DNA of 32,397 bases from Pseudarthrobacter sp. C4D7 (GCF_013359725.1 NZ_JABFMW010000014.1:1-32397), one strand, 5' to 3'; positions 17,117 to 25,615 are shown, numbered from the stretch's first letter. Made by a program: numbers and translations. Notes: a model not told the origin generated them from the sequence alone.

Positions 17117-17124
17117 TGTATACA
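17117..17124. promoter_or_regulatory. Operator palindrome TGTATACA (site 2)
   Basis: The second identical 8-bp palindrome, 72 bp before the prpE start codon and 63 bp centre to centre from site 1 (six helical turns). It lies in the only AT-rich patch (ATTATGTATACAG) that could serve as a prpE -10; no clear -35 is seen. It is the likely control site for prpE. Confidence 0.6.
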
Positions 17125-17195
17125 GAAGTCTTGTGGCGTGCAGGGAATGGCCGCTACCATGAGCTGCATCACAACGTCGTGGACGGGACACACTC

Positions 17196-19100
17196 ATGGT
17201 CACCAAAAGCTACCGGGACACATACCGGCGCAGCGTCGAACAGCCCGAGGAATTCTGGCTGGAGGCGGCCGCTGGGATTTCCTGGACCTCAGCACCGGGC
17301 CGGGCGCTGGACTCAGGCCGGGCGCCCCTGTACCGCTGGTTCCCGGACGGGATCCTCAATACCTCCTACAACGCCCTCGACCGCCATGTCGCAGCGGGCC
17401 GCGGTGACCAGGATGCCCTGGTCTACGACTCCGCGATGCTCGGCACCCAGCGGCGCTACAGCTACGCCGAACTGACGGATCTGGTGGCCCGCTTCGCCGG
17501 GGTGCTTCGCGGCCAGGGCGTCGGGAAGGGCGACCGCGTGGTGATCTACATGCCCATGATTCCGGAAGCAGCCATCGCCATGCTGGCAACAGCCCGGCTG
17601 GGGGCGGTGCACTCGGTGGTCTTCGGCGGGTTCGCGCCCAAGGAACTGGCCGCCCGCATCCGTGACGCCGCCCCCTCGGCCGTGGTCACGGCCTCCGGCG
17701 GCATCGAACCTTCACGCCGGATCGAGTACCTTCCCGCCGTCGCGGAGGCGCTCGCCCTGGCCGGGGAGCCGGACACCACCGTCCTGGTCAAAGCCCGGGA
17801 CGGCTTCGCCTCCGCCGCTGCCGACTACGCCGGCTGGCTGGACTGGGACACGGCGATGGCGTCCGCCGAGCCGGCCGCCCCAGTGGACGTCCAGGCGACG
17901 GATCCGCTCTACATCCTCTACACATCGGGAACCACCGGCGCACCCAAGGGCGTGGTGCGGGACAACGGCGGCCACGCCGTCGCCTTGAGCTGGACGCTGG
18001 AGAACATTTACGACGTCGGCCCCGGCGACGTGATGTGGACCGCCTCCGACGTCGGCTGGGTGGTGGGCCACTCCTACATCGTCTACGGGCCGCTGCTCGC
18101 CGGCGCCACCACCGTGATGTACGAGGGCAAGCCTGTGGGAACGCCCGACGCCGGCGCTTTTTGGCGCGTGATCCAGGACCACAAGGTGAATGTGCTGTTC
18201 ACGGCACCCACCGCCCTGCGGGCCATCCGGAAGGCGGACCCCGGGGCGGCGCTGCTGGAGAAGTACGACATCTCCAGCCTGCGCACCCTGTTTGCCGCGG
18301 GTGAACGGCTGGACACGGACACGTTCCATTGGGCATCCAAGGTCCTGGGTGTTCCGGTGGTGGACCACTGGTGGCAGACCGAGACCGGCTGGGCCATTTG
18401 CGCCAACCCGCGTGGACTGGATCCGCTGCCCATCAAGGCCGGCTCTCCAAGCGTCCCGATGCCGGGGTTCCGGCTGCGGATCCTCGACGGTGCGGGCGGG
18501 GAAGTGGAGCCCGGCATCGAGGGGAACATCGTCCTGGATTTGCCGTTGCCACCGGGCACCCTCACCACCCTGTGGGGGAACGACGAACGGTTCATTTCGT
18601 CCTACCTGCAGGCCTTCGATGGCTGCTACGCCACGGGCGACTCCGGCTACCGGGACGGCGACGGCTACCTGTTCGTGATGGGCCGCACCGATGACATCAT
18701 CAACGTCGCCGGCCACCGGTTGTCCACCGGTGCCATGGAGCAGGTGATAGGCCAGCACCCAGCCGTGGCCGAATGCGCCGTGATTGGCCTCGCCGACCCC
18801 CTCAAGGGCCAGCGTCCCAGCGGTTACGTGGTGCTTAAGTCCGGAGTCGACATCCCCGAAGACGTCCTGGCCAAGGACCTGGTTGCCTTGGTGCGGCGGG
18901 ACATCGGCGCGGTAGCGGATTTCAAGCATGTGACGGTGGTGGAAGCCCTGCCCAAGACGCGGTCGGGGAAGATCCTCCGTAAGACCATGCGCCAGATCGC
19001 TGACGGCGAGGAATACACGGTGCCCTCCACCATCGAGGATCCGGGCGTCATTGACCAGCTGATCGGTGTCCTCGGGACCGGCGGCCCGGAAGCACCCTGA
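17196..19100 (+). CDS. prpE: Propionyl-CoA synthetase (acetyl-CoA synthetase family)
   Basis: This 634-residue AMP-forming acyl-CoA synthetase should activate propionate to propionyl-CoA. It has the P-loop motif YTSGTTGAPKGVV, the A5-type WWQTETGW motif, YATGDSGYRDGDGYLFVMGRTDDIINVAGHRLSTG as hinge region, and the catalytic lysine in KTRSGKILRK, which is the usual acetylation-controlled site of this family. Sequence flavour (VVRDNGGHAVALSWTLENIYDVGPGDVMWTASDVGWVVGHSYIVYGPL) is PrpE-like rather than AcsA-like. It is divergent from GntR-prpDBC with two palindromes between them, so the whole pathway is probably co-regulated. No clear terminator separates it from the convergent response regulator 36 bp away. 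Confidence 0.9.
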   Translation: MVTKSYRDTYRRSVEQPEEFWLEAAAGISWTSAPGRALDSGRAPLYRWFPDGILNTSYNALDRHVAAGRGDQDALVYDSAMLGTQRRYSYAELTDLVARFAGVLRGQGVGKGDRVVIYMPMIPEAAIAMLATARLGAVHSVVFGGFAPKELAARIRDAAPSAVVTASGGIEPSRRIEYLPAVAEALALAGEPDTTVLVKARDGFASAAADYAGWLDWDTAMASAEPAAPVDVQATDPLYILYTSGTTGAPKGVVRDNGGHAVALSWTLENIYDVGPGDVMWTASDVGWVVGHSYIVYGPLLAGATTVMYEGKPVGTPDAGAFWRVIQDHKVNVLFTAPTALRAIRKADPGAALLEKYDISSLRTLFAAGERLDTDTFHWASKVLGVPVVDHWWQTETGWAICANPRGLDPLPIKAGSPSVPMPGFRLRILDGAGGEVEPGIEGNIVLDLPLPPGTLTTLWGNDERFISSYLQAFDGCYATGDSGYRDGDGYLFVMGRTDDIINVAGHRLSTGAMEQVIGQHPAVAECAVIGLADPLKGQRPSGYVVLKSGVDIPEDVLAKDLVALVRRDIGAVADFKHVTVVEALPKTRSGKILRKTMRQIADGEEYTVPSTIEDPGVIDQLIGVLGTGGPEAP

Positions 19101-19136
19101 CCCGCGCGGCCGCGGCCTTCCACGCCGCTGCCCACA

Positions 19137-19850
19137 TCAGCGGGCGTTCCAGCGGTACTCATTCTCCGGCCGGCCCGGGGTGCCGTAGCGGGCGGTCCGG
19201 GAAACCGTGCCGGCATCGGCAAGGTACTCCAGGTAGCGCCGCGCAGTGACCCGGGACATGCCCAGGCCATCCATGACTTCGGTGGCCGATACTGCGTCGG
19301 GCTGCAGGCGGAGGAATTCCTGGACCGAGCCGAGCGTCGAGGCGGAAAGGCCCTTCGGCAGGGGGAGTTCGGACGGAGCACGCAGGCTCGCAAAAGCCTG
19401 GTCCACCTCGCTTTGCGAGGCACCACCCTTGCCGGGCCGGGCGTTCGACCCTGCCAGCTGCTGCCTGAACTGGCGGTAGTTTTCGAGCTTGTCCGAGAAG
19501 GTTGCGAACGTGAAGGGCTTGATCAGGTACTGGACCACCCCGATGGCAACGGCACTGCGGACGATGGCCAGTTCGCGGACGGCGGTGATGGCGATAATGT
19601 CTGCCAGGATCCCGGCCGACCGCATCCGCCGCGCGATGTCCAGGCCGTGCAGGTCGGGCAGGTTCATGTCCAGCAGGACCAGTTCCACCGGCTCTCCCGC
19701 AGCCACGAATTCGTTAAGGAGCCGCAGCGCGGACTGGCCGTCGGGCGCGGTCCCCGCGAGCTCAAACCCTTCCAGCCGCCCCACATAAGCGGCGTGGGCC
19801 GCGGAAGCGATGGCCTCGTCTTCGACGACGAGGACCCGGATGTTGCTCAC
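19137..19850 (-). CDS. Response regulator, CitB/DcuR type
   Basis: The 237-residue regulator has an N-terminal receiver domain (about 1-125) with acidic residues in VVEDE, phospho-acceptor D61 in LLLDMNLPD, the conserved Thr in AITA (89) and Lys in IKPF (111). A linker leads to a C-terminal helix-turn-helix (VSATEVMDGLGMSRVTARRYLEYLADAG) typical of the CitB/DcuR group. It starts with GTG at 19850, and the GTGA overlaps the kinase stop by four bases, so the pair is translationally coupled. The dicarboxylate transporter upstream of the kinase is the likely target. Confidence 0.93.
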   Translation of the reverse strand: MSNIRVLVVEDEAIASAAHAAYVGRLEGFELAGTAPDGQSALRLLNEFVAAGEPVELVLLDMNLPDLHGLDIARRMRSAGILADIIAITAVRELAIVRSAVAIGVVQYLIKPFTFATFSDKLENYRQFRQQLAGSNARPGKGGASQSEVDQAFASLRAPSELPLPKGLSASTLGSVQEFLRLQPDAVSATEVMDGLGMSRVTARRYLEYLADAGTVSRTARYGTPGRPENEYRWNAR

Positions 19851-21481
19851 TGTTTGTGCTCCTTCTCCCCGGACAACGCCGCAGGGAGGAATACTTCGAA
19901 TTTGGCGCCGCGCCGGCCGTTAGTGGCCAGCGTACCGCCCAAACGCTGCACGGCCTGCCGCACAAGAGCCAGGCCGATGCCGCGGCCGCCCATCCCGGCC
20001 GGCTTGGTGCTGAAGCCGTGCCTGAAGATCCGTTCCGAGTCCGCGGGGTCGATGGGCATCCCGGAATCATTGACGGCGATGTCCAGGCCTTCCTCATCGG
20101 CCTCGACTGTCAGCACCACGCGCCGCGGGGGAGGAGCGTCTGCCGCAGCGTCGATGGCGTTGTCCAGCAGGTTCCCCAGGATGGTCACCAGATCCTGGAC
20201 GGGAACACCGGGTGCCGCTCCGGAACCCAGGGTGGACACCTCCAGGCGGACGCCGCGTTCGTGGGCCTCTGCCACCTTGCCCATCACCAGCGCACCCACC
20301 ACCGGTTCATCAATCGAGCTGACCATGTCGTCCGTCAGCTGCTGGCTAAGGGCCAGGTCCCGGGTGGCGAAATCGAGGGCTTCCCCCGTTCGGCCAAGTT
20401 CCAGGAGCGAGACCATGGTGTGAAGCCGGTTGGCGTGCTCATGTGTCTGGGCCCGCAGCGCATCGGAAAGGGTCCGCATGGTCTGCAGTTCGTTGCCCAG
20501 AGCCTCGATTTCCGTCCGGTCCCTGAGTGTGGCCACTGTTCCGTATACCGGAACCTTCCCGCGAGCTCCGGGGGAATCGGGACCCCTCGCCGGCCCCTGG
20601 TTGACCACCAGCACCCGTGAACCGGTCAGTACCATCTCATCGTTGGTGGTCCGCCCGGACTCGAACAGGCTCCTCAGTTCGCTGTCCAGGGGAAGATCTG
20701 CCAGGGACGGGGGCCGCGTGGGATCGTTGCTGCCGGTCTCGGCCAGGCCCAGCAGCTCGGCAGCCTGGTCGTTGTACATCACCACCCGCTTCCGGGCGTC
20801 GATGAGGATCAGCCCTTCACGGACCGAGTGCAGGACCGATTCGTAGTAGGCGAACAACTGCGCCAACTGTTCAGGCCCCCACCCGCGGGTCACACGGCGA
20901 AGATACCGGCCCAGCAGCCACGAGGCGAGGGATCCACCCACCAGCAGGGCGATGCCGATGGCCAGCAGCACCGGCAGGCGGCCAGTGAACGCCACATCCA
21001 CATTGCGGACGGTAACGCCTGCCGCCACCAGGGCCTTGACGGTTCCCGCAGCGTCCTTGACCGGCACGATCGTCCGGACTGAGGGGCCCAGGGTGCCCGC
21101 GGTGACTTCGGTAAACGGCCGGCCCTGCAGGGCGGCGTCGATCGACCCGATGTAGGGCTTGCCCAGCTCCTCATCCCGGGGGTGGGTCCAGCGCGTCCGG
21201 TCGGGAGCCATGATGGTGACGAAATCGATGTTCGCCGCGGCCGTCACATCCTTGGCGTAGGGCTGCAGCAGGGCGGAGGGATCGGGGGTGGCGGCGGCCT
21301 GGAGCACCAGGGGATTGGCCGCGATGGAGGCGGCCACCCCCTCCATCATGCGGCCGGCTTCGGCGTAGGTCCGGTCCCGGGCATCCACGTAGGCAGCAGT
21401 GCCCACAATGGCGATGAAAGACACCACGATCAGCAGGTTCGCCACGAAGAGACGGCGGGCAATGCTCCAGCGGTGGATCAT
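19847..21481 (-). CDS. Sensor histidine kinase, CitA/DcuS type
   Basis: I start at ATG 21481 (544 residues) because GGGAGGAAG stands just before it; the frame opens earlier at 21529 without support. The layout is TM1 (about 11-32), an extracytoplasmic PAS/Cache-type sensor domain (about 33-166), TM2 (about 168-191), and a cytoplasmic PAS domain (about 215-320). The phospho-acceptor H347 lies in LRAQTHEHANRLHTMVSLLELG. The ATPase domain has NLLDNAIDAA, NDSGMPI and GGRGIGLALV. This order is that of CitA/DcuS sensors of citrate or C4-dicarboxylates. Divergence from a DctA-type transporter supports sensing of succinate, fumarate or malate; the exact ligand is not readable. Confidence 0.93.
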   Translation of the reverse strand: MIHRWSIARRLFVANLLIVVSFIAIVGTAAYVDARDRTYAEAGRMMEGVAASIAANPLVLQAAATPDPSALLQPYAKDVTAAANIDFVTIMAPDRTRWTHPRDEELGKPYIGSIDAALQGRPFTEVTAGTLGPSVRTIVPVKDAAGTVKALVAAGVTVRNVDVAFTGRLPVLLAIGIALLVGGSLASWLLGRYLRRVTRGWGPEQLAQLFAYYESVLHSVREGLILIDARKRVVMYNDQAAELLGLAETGSNDPTRPPSLADLPLDSELRSLFESGRTTNDEMVLTGSRVLVVNQGPARGPDSPGARGKVPVYGTVATLRDRTEIEALGNELQTMRTLSDALRAQTHEHANRLHTMVSLLELGRTGEALDFATRDLALSQQLTDDMVSSIDEPVVGALVMGKVAEAHERGVRLEVSTLGSGAAPGVPVQDLVTILGNLLDNAIDAAADAPPPRRVVLTVEADEEGLDIAVNDSGMPIDPADSERIFRHGFSTKPAGMGGRGIGLALVRQAVQRLGGTLATNGRRGAKFEVFLPAALSGEKEHKQ

Positions 21482-21639
21482 GTCTTCCTCCCAGGGACCC
21501 TTCGGGTGCCAAGACCAATATGAACGCAACGGTGAGCTGGATCACGGCGTAACCAATGATGGATATCACACCGGAGGACGCATAGAGCCCAGAGACTGTG
21601 CCGCAGCGTCTATCAGAATATCCACAAGGAGAGACACAC

Positions 21640-22983
21640 ATGGCTTCTCAACGAGGAGAGTCCCTTGGCCCCGTGAAGACGCGGCGCAAAGGCCTGGACA
21701 AATCGCATTACCTCTACATCGCCGTTATTGCCGCTGTCATCCTCGGCGCAGTGGTGGGCCTGATGTTCCCCGAGGTGGGCAAGTCACTCAAGCCACTGGG
21801 CGACGGTTTCATCAAACTCATCAAGATGATGATTGCCCCCGTTATTTTCTGCACCATCGTCCTGGGCATCGGATCTATCGCCAAGGCGGCCACCGTCGGC
21901 AAGGTGGGCGGGCTGGCACTGGGCTACTTCATTATCATGTCAACCTTCGCCCTGGCCATCGGCCTGGTGGTTGGCAACCTGATCCACCCGGGCGAAGGGC
22001 TGAAGCTCACGCCGTACGATCCCAACAAGAAGGCTGCAACCGACAGCACCGTTGACTTCCTGCTGGGAATCATCCCCGGTGACATTCCGGTCCTTCCCAC
22101 CCTGCTCGCCGCCATCCTGGTGGGCTTCGCGCTGCAGAAAATGGGCGCCCAGGGCGCTCCGATTCTCCGCGCCATCGGCCACGGCCAGGCGCTGGTGTTC
22201 CGCATCCTCATCATGATCATGTGGCTCGCCCCGGTAGGCGCCTTCGGTGCCATCGCCGCCGTCGTTGGAGCCACCGGCTTCCAGGCGATCGTCAGCATGT
22301 TCACCCTGATGGTTGCCTTCTACATCACCTGTGCGCTGTTCATCGTCGTCATCCTGGGTGGACTCCTCCAGGTCGTCGCCGGCGTCAACATCTTCAAGCT
22401 GATGAAGTACCTGGCCCGTGAGTACCTCCTCATCTTCTCCACCTCCTCGTCCGAGGCCGCACTGCCCCGACTGATCGCCAAGATGGAGCACCTCGGCGTG
22501 TCCAAGCCGGTTGTCGGCGTCACCGTTCCCACCGGTTACTCCTTCAACCTGGACGGCACCGCGATCTACCTGACCATGGCCTCCCTGTTCGTGGCCAACG
22601 CCATGGGAACGCCGCTTGACCTCGGTGCCCAGATCTCCCTGCTGGTCTTCATGATCATCGCCTCCAAGGGCGCCGCCGGTGTGACCGGCGCCGGCCTGGC
22701 AACCCTCGCAGCAGGTCTTCAGGCCCACAGGCCCGAACTCCTGGGCGGCGTCGGCATGATTGTTGGCATCGACCGGTTCATGTCCGAAGCCCGCGCCCTG
22801 ACCAACTTCACGGGCAACGCCGTGGCCACCATCCTGATCGGTACCTGGGTCAAGGAGATCGACGGCGGACAGGTCACCCGGGTCCTCTCCGGCGAGGTGC
22901 CCTTCGACGAGCAGACCATGATTGCCGGACACGGCGGGATGGCCCCGAAGGAAGAAGGCGCCCTCGAGGCCGCCAAAGCCTAG
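21640..22983 (+). CDS. dctA: C4-dicarboxylate:cation symporter, DctA type
   Basis: DctA-type carriers import succinate, fumarate and malate with H+ or Na+. ATG 21640 is preceded by AAGGAGAG, giving 447 residues. The dicarboxylate/amino acid:cation symporter (DAACS) signature is clear: several hydrophobic helices from YLYIAVIAAVILGAVVGLMF on, the serine-rich hairpin FSTSSSEAALPRLI, GYSFNLDGTAIYLTMASLFVANA, and the C-terminal helical region GVGMIVGIDRFMSEARALTNFTGNAVATI with the cation/substrate-site residues. It is divergent from the CitA/DcuS-type kinase across 158 bp. A glutamate or other DAACS substrate cannot be excluded, but the neighbouring sensor favours dicarboxylates. A strong terminator follows at 23004. 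Confidence 0.92.
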   Translation: MASQRGESLGPVKTRRKGLDKSHYLYIAVIAAVILGAVVGLMFPEVGKSLKPLGDGFIKLIKMMIAPVIFCTIVLGIGSIAKAATVGKVGGLALGYFIIMSTFALAIGLVVGNLIHPGEGLKLTPYDPNKKAATDSTVDFLLGIIPGDIPVLPTLLAAILVGFALQKMGAQGAPILRAIGHGQALVFRILIMIMWLAPVGAFGAIAAVVGATGFQAIVSMFTLMVAFYITCALFIVVILGGLLQVVAGVNIFKLMKYLAREYLLIFSTSSSEAALPRLIAKMEHLGVSKPVVGVTVPTGYSFNLDGTAIYLTMASLFVANAMGTPLDLGAQISLLVFMIIASKGAAGVTGAGLATLAAGLQAHRPELLGGVGMIVGIDRFMSEARALTNFTGNAVATILIGTWVKEIDGGQVTRVLSGEVPFDEQTMIAGHGGMAPKEEGALEAAKA

Positions 22984-23003
22984 TCCGCGCCCCCGGACGC
23001 CTC

Positions 23004-23039
23004 AAACCGCCCCCGCAGCCATGCTGCGGGGGCGGTTTT
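23004..23039 (+). terminator. Rho-independent terminator after dctA
   Basis: AAACCGCCCCCGCAGC and GCTGCGGGGGCGGTTT form a near-perfect stem around loop CAT, ending in TTTT. It closes the dctA transcript 20 bp after the stop and marks the right edge of the accessory region. Confidence 0.9.
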
Positions 23040-23052
23040 CCATGACCCGGAA

Positions 23053-23091
23053 GTTCAACCTTCGACCTCAGCTAGAGGGTCAAGGCTCAAC
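23053..23091. promoter_or_regulatory. 39-bp imperfect inverted repeat upstream of parA
   Basis: GTTCAACCTTCGACCTC (23053-23069) and GAGGGTCAAGGCTCAAC (23075-23091) match as inverted arms at 12 of 17 positions around AGCTA. The CCTC/GAGG cores resemble operators of MerR-family regulators, but no MerR promoter spacing is visible and no MerR gene is in the window. It is a candidate operator for the parA transcript. Confidence 0.4.
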
Positions 23092-23157
23092 ATTCGCGGA
23101 AAGTCAAGTTCCCTCGAATACCGTGTCGGGCGCTGTAACCTTGGGAGTAGAACGAAC

Positions 23158-23177
23158 GCCGCCGGCCAGCCGGCGGC
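23158..23177 (+). promoter_or_regulatory. Perfect hairpin in the parA leader
   Basis: GCCGCCGGC-CA-GCCGGCGGC is a perfect 9-bp inverted repeat 36 bp before the chosen parA start. It has no T-run, so it could stabilise the mRNA or affect translation. If parA starts further upstream it would be coding sequence. Confidence 0.4.
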
Positions 23178-23212
23178 AGGAAATCACCGTCATCGAAAGT
23201 GTGGACAGATAC

Positions 23213-24112
23213 GTGAGCAGCGAACAGGGTTCAGCAACTCTGGAGGGCACGGAATTCGACCTGGAAAACGCGGTGATGGGCCCCACGGGTCGCCCATACC
23301 GTGAGTTCCCGGAGCCCGCGCCGCTGTCCTCCCACGGCCCGGCACGCGTCATCGCCATGGTCAACCAAAAGGGCGGCGTGGGGAAGACCACCTCCACCAT
23401 CAACCTGGCCGCGGCGCTCGCCGAGTACGGCCGGCGCGTCCTGCTGGTGGACTTCGACCCCCAGGGTGCGCTGTCCGCCGGCCTGGGCGTCAACCCGCAC
23501 GAGTTGGACCTCACCGTGTACAACGTTCTGATGGACCGCAAGGTGAACATCCGGGACGCCATCCACCAGACCGGCGTCGAAAACGTTGACCTGCTGCCGG
23601 CCAACATCGACCTTTCCGCGGCAGAAGTGCAGCTGGTCAATGAGGTGGCGCGCGAACAGGTCCTGGACCGCGCGCTGAAGAAGGTCGAGGACGACTACGA
23701 CGTCGTCCTTATCGACTGCCAGCCGTCCCTGGGCCTGCTGACCGTCAATGCCCTCACCGCCGCCCACGGCGTCATCATCCCCCTGATCTGCGAGTTCTTC
23801 GCCCTGCGCGCCGTCGCGCTCCTGGTGGAAACCATCGACAAGGTCCAGGACCGGCTGAACCCGAGGCTGCGGGTGGATGGCGTACTGGCCACCATGTATG
23901 ACGCCCGCACGCTGCACAGCCGGGAAGTTATCACCCGGCTGGTGGAGGCCTTCGGCGACAAGGTCTTTGAAACCGTGATCAAGCGGTCCATCAAATTCGC
24001 GGATGCCACCGTGGCCGCCGAACCCATTACCAGCTACGCCGGAACCCACGTGGGTGCCGACGCCTACCGCCGGCTTGCCAAGGAGCTGATCTCCCGCGGC
24101 GGCGCGCCCTAA
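23213..24112 (+). CDS. parA: ParA-family chromosome partitioning ATPase (xerD-scpAB locus)
   Basis: A 299-residue ParA/Soj-type ATPase. The deviant Walker A KGGVGKTT (53-60) is preceded by RVIAMVNQ; the switch LLVDFDPQGALSAGLG, Walker B VVLIDCQPSLG and the ITSYAGTHVGADAYRRLAKEL C-terminus are typical. I start at GTG 23213 (SSEQGSATLEGTEFDLENAV), where the expected protein begins. The frame is open upstream without a good start, and there is no strong ribosome-binding site. No parB lies beside it. It is the orphan ParA that in actinobacteria accompanies scpA-scpB, and 7 bp separate it from scpA. A role in chromosome organisation with condensin is inferred from this context. Confidence 0.9.
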   Translation: MSSEQGSATLEGTEFDLENAVMGPTGRPYREFPEPAPLSSHGPARVIAMVNQKGGVGKTTSTINLAAALAEYGRRVLLVDFDPQGALSAGLGVNPHELDLTVYNVLMDRKVNIRDAIHQTGVENVDLLPANIDLSAAEVQLVNEVAREQVLDRALKKVEDDYDVVLIDCQPSLGLLTVNALTAAHGVIIPLICEFFALRAVALLVETIDKVQDRLNPRLRVDGVLATMYDARTLHSREVITRLVEAFGDKVFETVIKRSIKFADATVAAEPITSYAGTHVGADAYRRLAKELISRGGAP

Positions 24113-24119
24113 CCACGCC

Positions 24120-24935
24120 GTGGCCGAATCCAAACCCGGCTTCGAGGTGCGGCTGGCCAACTTCACGGGTCCGTTTGACCTCCTCCTCGGACTGATCGCC
24201 AAACATCAGCTGGACATCACCGAAGTGGCCATCGCAACCGTCACTGACGAGTTCATCAAGTACATCCGCAAGCTGCAGCAACTTGGTGAAGAGTGGGCCC
24301 TGGACGAAGCCAGCGAGTTCCTGGTGATTGCCGCCACCCTGCTGGACCTCAAGGCGGCCCGGCTCCTCCCGGCGGGTGAAGTCGAGGACGACGAGGACAT
24401 CGCCCTGTTGGAGGCACGGGACCTCCTCTTCGCCCGGTTGCTCCAGTACAAGGCCTTCAAACAGGTTGCAGGCATCATGGGTGAAACCCTGCACCAGGAA
24501 GGCCGCCGCTTCCCGCGGCAGGTGGCCCTGGAGGAGCATTTCGCGGCGATGCTGCCCGAACTTGTCTGGAAGCACACGCCCCAGCAGTTCGCTGCCCTGG
24601 CCGAAGCCGCCCTCCGGCCCAAAACGCCGGCTGAACCGCCGCGGGTGGCCCTTGGACACCTGCACGGCAGCAACGTCAGCGTCAAGGAGCAGGCCGAGGT
24701 GCTGGGCCGCAGGCTGCAGCAGGAGTCGCCGCTGACCTTCCGTTCCCTGATTGCCGATGCTGAGTCCACCCTGGTAGTGGTGGCCCGATTCCTGGCCCTG
24801 CTGGAACTGTTCCGCGACCGCGCCGTCTCGTTTGACCAACTCTCCCCGCTGGCTGACCTCGCCATCCACTGGACTGCGGACCGCCGGGACTGGTCGGCTG
24901 AAAACCTAAGCGAAGAATTCGAGGAGCAACTGTGA
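24120..24935 (+). CDS. scpA: Segregation and condensation protein A
   Basis: ScpA is the kleisin that bridges the heads of SMC dimers. The 271-residue protein begins at GTG 24120 with FEVRLANFTGPFDLLLGLIAKHQLDITEVAIATVTDEFI, the hallmark kleisin N-terminus, followed by LDEASEFLVIAATLLDLKAARLLP and the C-terminal winged-helix region ending LVVVARFLALLELFRDRAVSFDQL. No good ribosome-binding site precedes the GTG, so it may depend on translation of parA 7 bp upstream. Its stop overlaps scpB by four bases. smc itself is not in the window. Confidence 0.95.
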   Translation: MAESKPGFEVRLANFTGPFDLLLGLIAKHQLDITEVAIATVTDEFIKYIRKLQQLGEEWALDEASEFLVIAATLLDLKAARLLPAGEVEDDEDIALLEARDLLFARLLQYKAFKQVAGIMGETLHQEGRRFPRQVALEEHFAAMLPELVWKHTPQQFAALAEAALRPKTPAEPPRVALGHLHGSNVSVKEQAEVLGRRLQQESPLTFRSLIADAESTLVVVARFLALLELFRDRAVSFDQLSPLADLAIHWTADRRDWSAENLSEEFEEQL

Positions 24936-25615
24936 ACCCGTCGCAGGAAACGCATCAACAATGGGCGGAATGGGACGACGCCGGCCACGGGTCCGCTTTC
25001 GACGGCCTCCCCGGTGGCGCCAAGGCCGCGCTCGAAGCCGTCCTCATGGTGGTGGACGAGCCTGCCACGGAAGAGGAGCTGGCCGCAGGCGTGGGACTGA
25101 CGGTGGAAGCGGTCCGGTCCCTGCTGGCCGAACTGCAGCGCGATTATAACGGCTATACTGTTAAAGCCCCGGAGGTGGAGAGTGCCAGCAGCGCTGGCAT
25201 CGGTTCCAGTCCCCGGGGTTTTGAATTGCGGAACATCGCCGGGGGCTGGCGCATCTACTCCCGTGCCGAATTTGCCGAGATCGTGGGCAAATACGTGCTT
25301 GAGGGGCAGACTGCCAGGCTTACCCAGGCGGCGTTGGAAACATTGGCGGTCATTGCGTACCGGCAGCCCGTTTCCCGGGCGCGCGTGTCTGCAATTCGCG
25401 GGGTCAACGTTGACTCTGTCGTACGGACGCTGGCCCAGCGCGGGCTGATCGAGGACTCGGGAACAGATCCCGAGTCAGGCGCAATCCTCTACCGGACAAC
25501 CTCGTATTTCCTCGAACGCATGGGAATCGGTTCAGTGGGGGAGCTGCCCCAACTGTCGCCGCACCTTCCGGGGCTCGACGGGATCGCAGAGTTCTACGAC
25601 GCAGAGACGATGTAG
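24932..25615 (+). CDS. scpB: Segregation and condensation protein B
   Basis: ScpB dimers bind ScpA to complete the SMC-ScpAB condensin. The 227-residue protein starts at GTG 24932 in a GTGA overlap with scpA, so production of the two is coupled. The family pattern is clear: GAKAALEAVLMVVDEPATEEELAAGVGL, then the second winged helix QTARLTQAALETLAVIAYRQPVSRARVSAIRGVNVDSVVRTLAQRGLIEDSG, ending in TTSYFLERMGIGSVGELPQL. Residues between about 82 and 95 are a Ser/Gly-rich insertion that is probably a flexible loop. Confidence 0.95.
   Translation: MNPSQETHQQWAEWDDAGHGSAFDGLPGGAKAALEAVLMVVDEPATEEELAAGVGLTVEAVRSLLAELQRDYNGYTVKAPEVESASSAGIGSSPRGFELRNIAGGWRIYSRAEFAEIVGKYVLEGQTARLTQAALETLAVIAYRQPVSRARVSAIRGVNVDSVVRTLAQRGLIEDSGTDPESGAILYRTTSYFLERMGIGSVGELPQLSPHLPGLDGIAEFYDAETM

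Noticed and set aside
17116..17475. Plus-strand frame starting inside the second TGTATACA palindrome
   Set aside because: It overlaps the prpE start in another frame, has no ribosome-binding site and no domain.
21171..21641. Minus-strand frame with a hydrophobic stretch (VISIIGYAVIQLTVAFILVL) in the kinase-dctA gap, like a small membrane protein
   Set aside because: No ribosome-binding site supports a start, and the frame runs on into the kinase gene in the wrong frame for about 300 bases with shadow-like composition.
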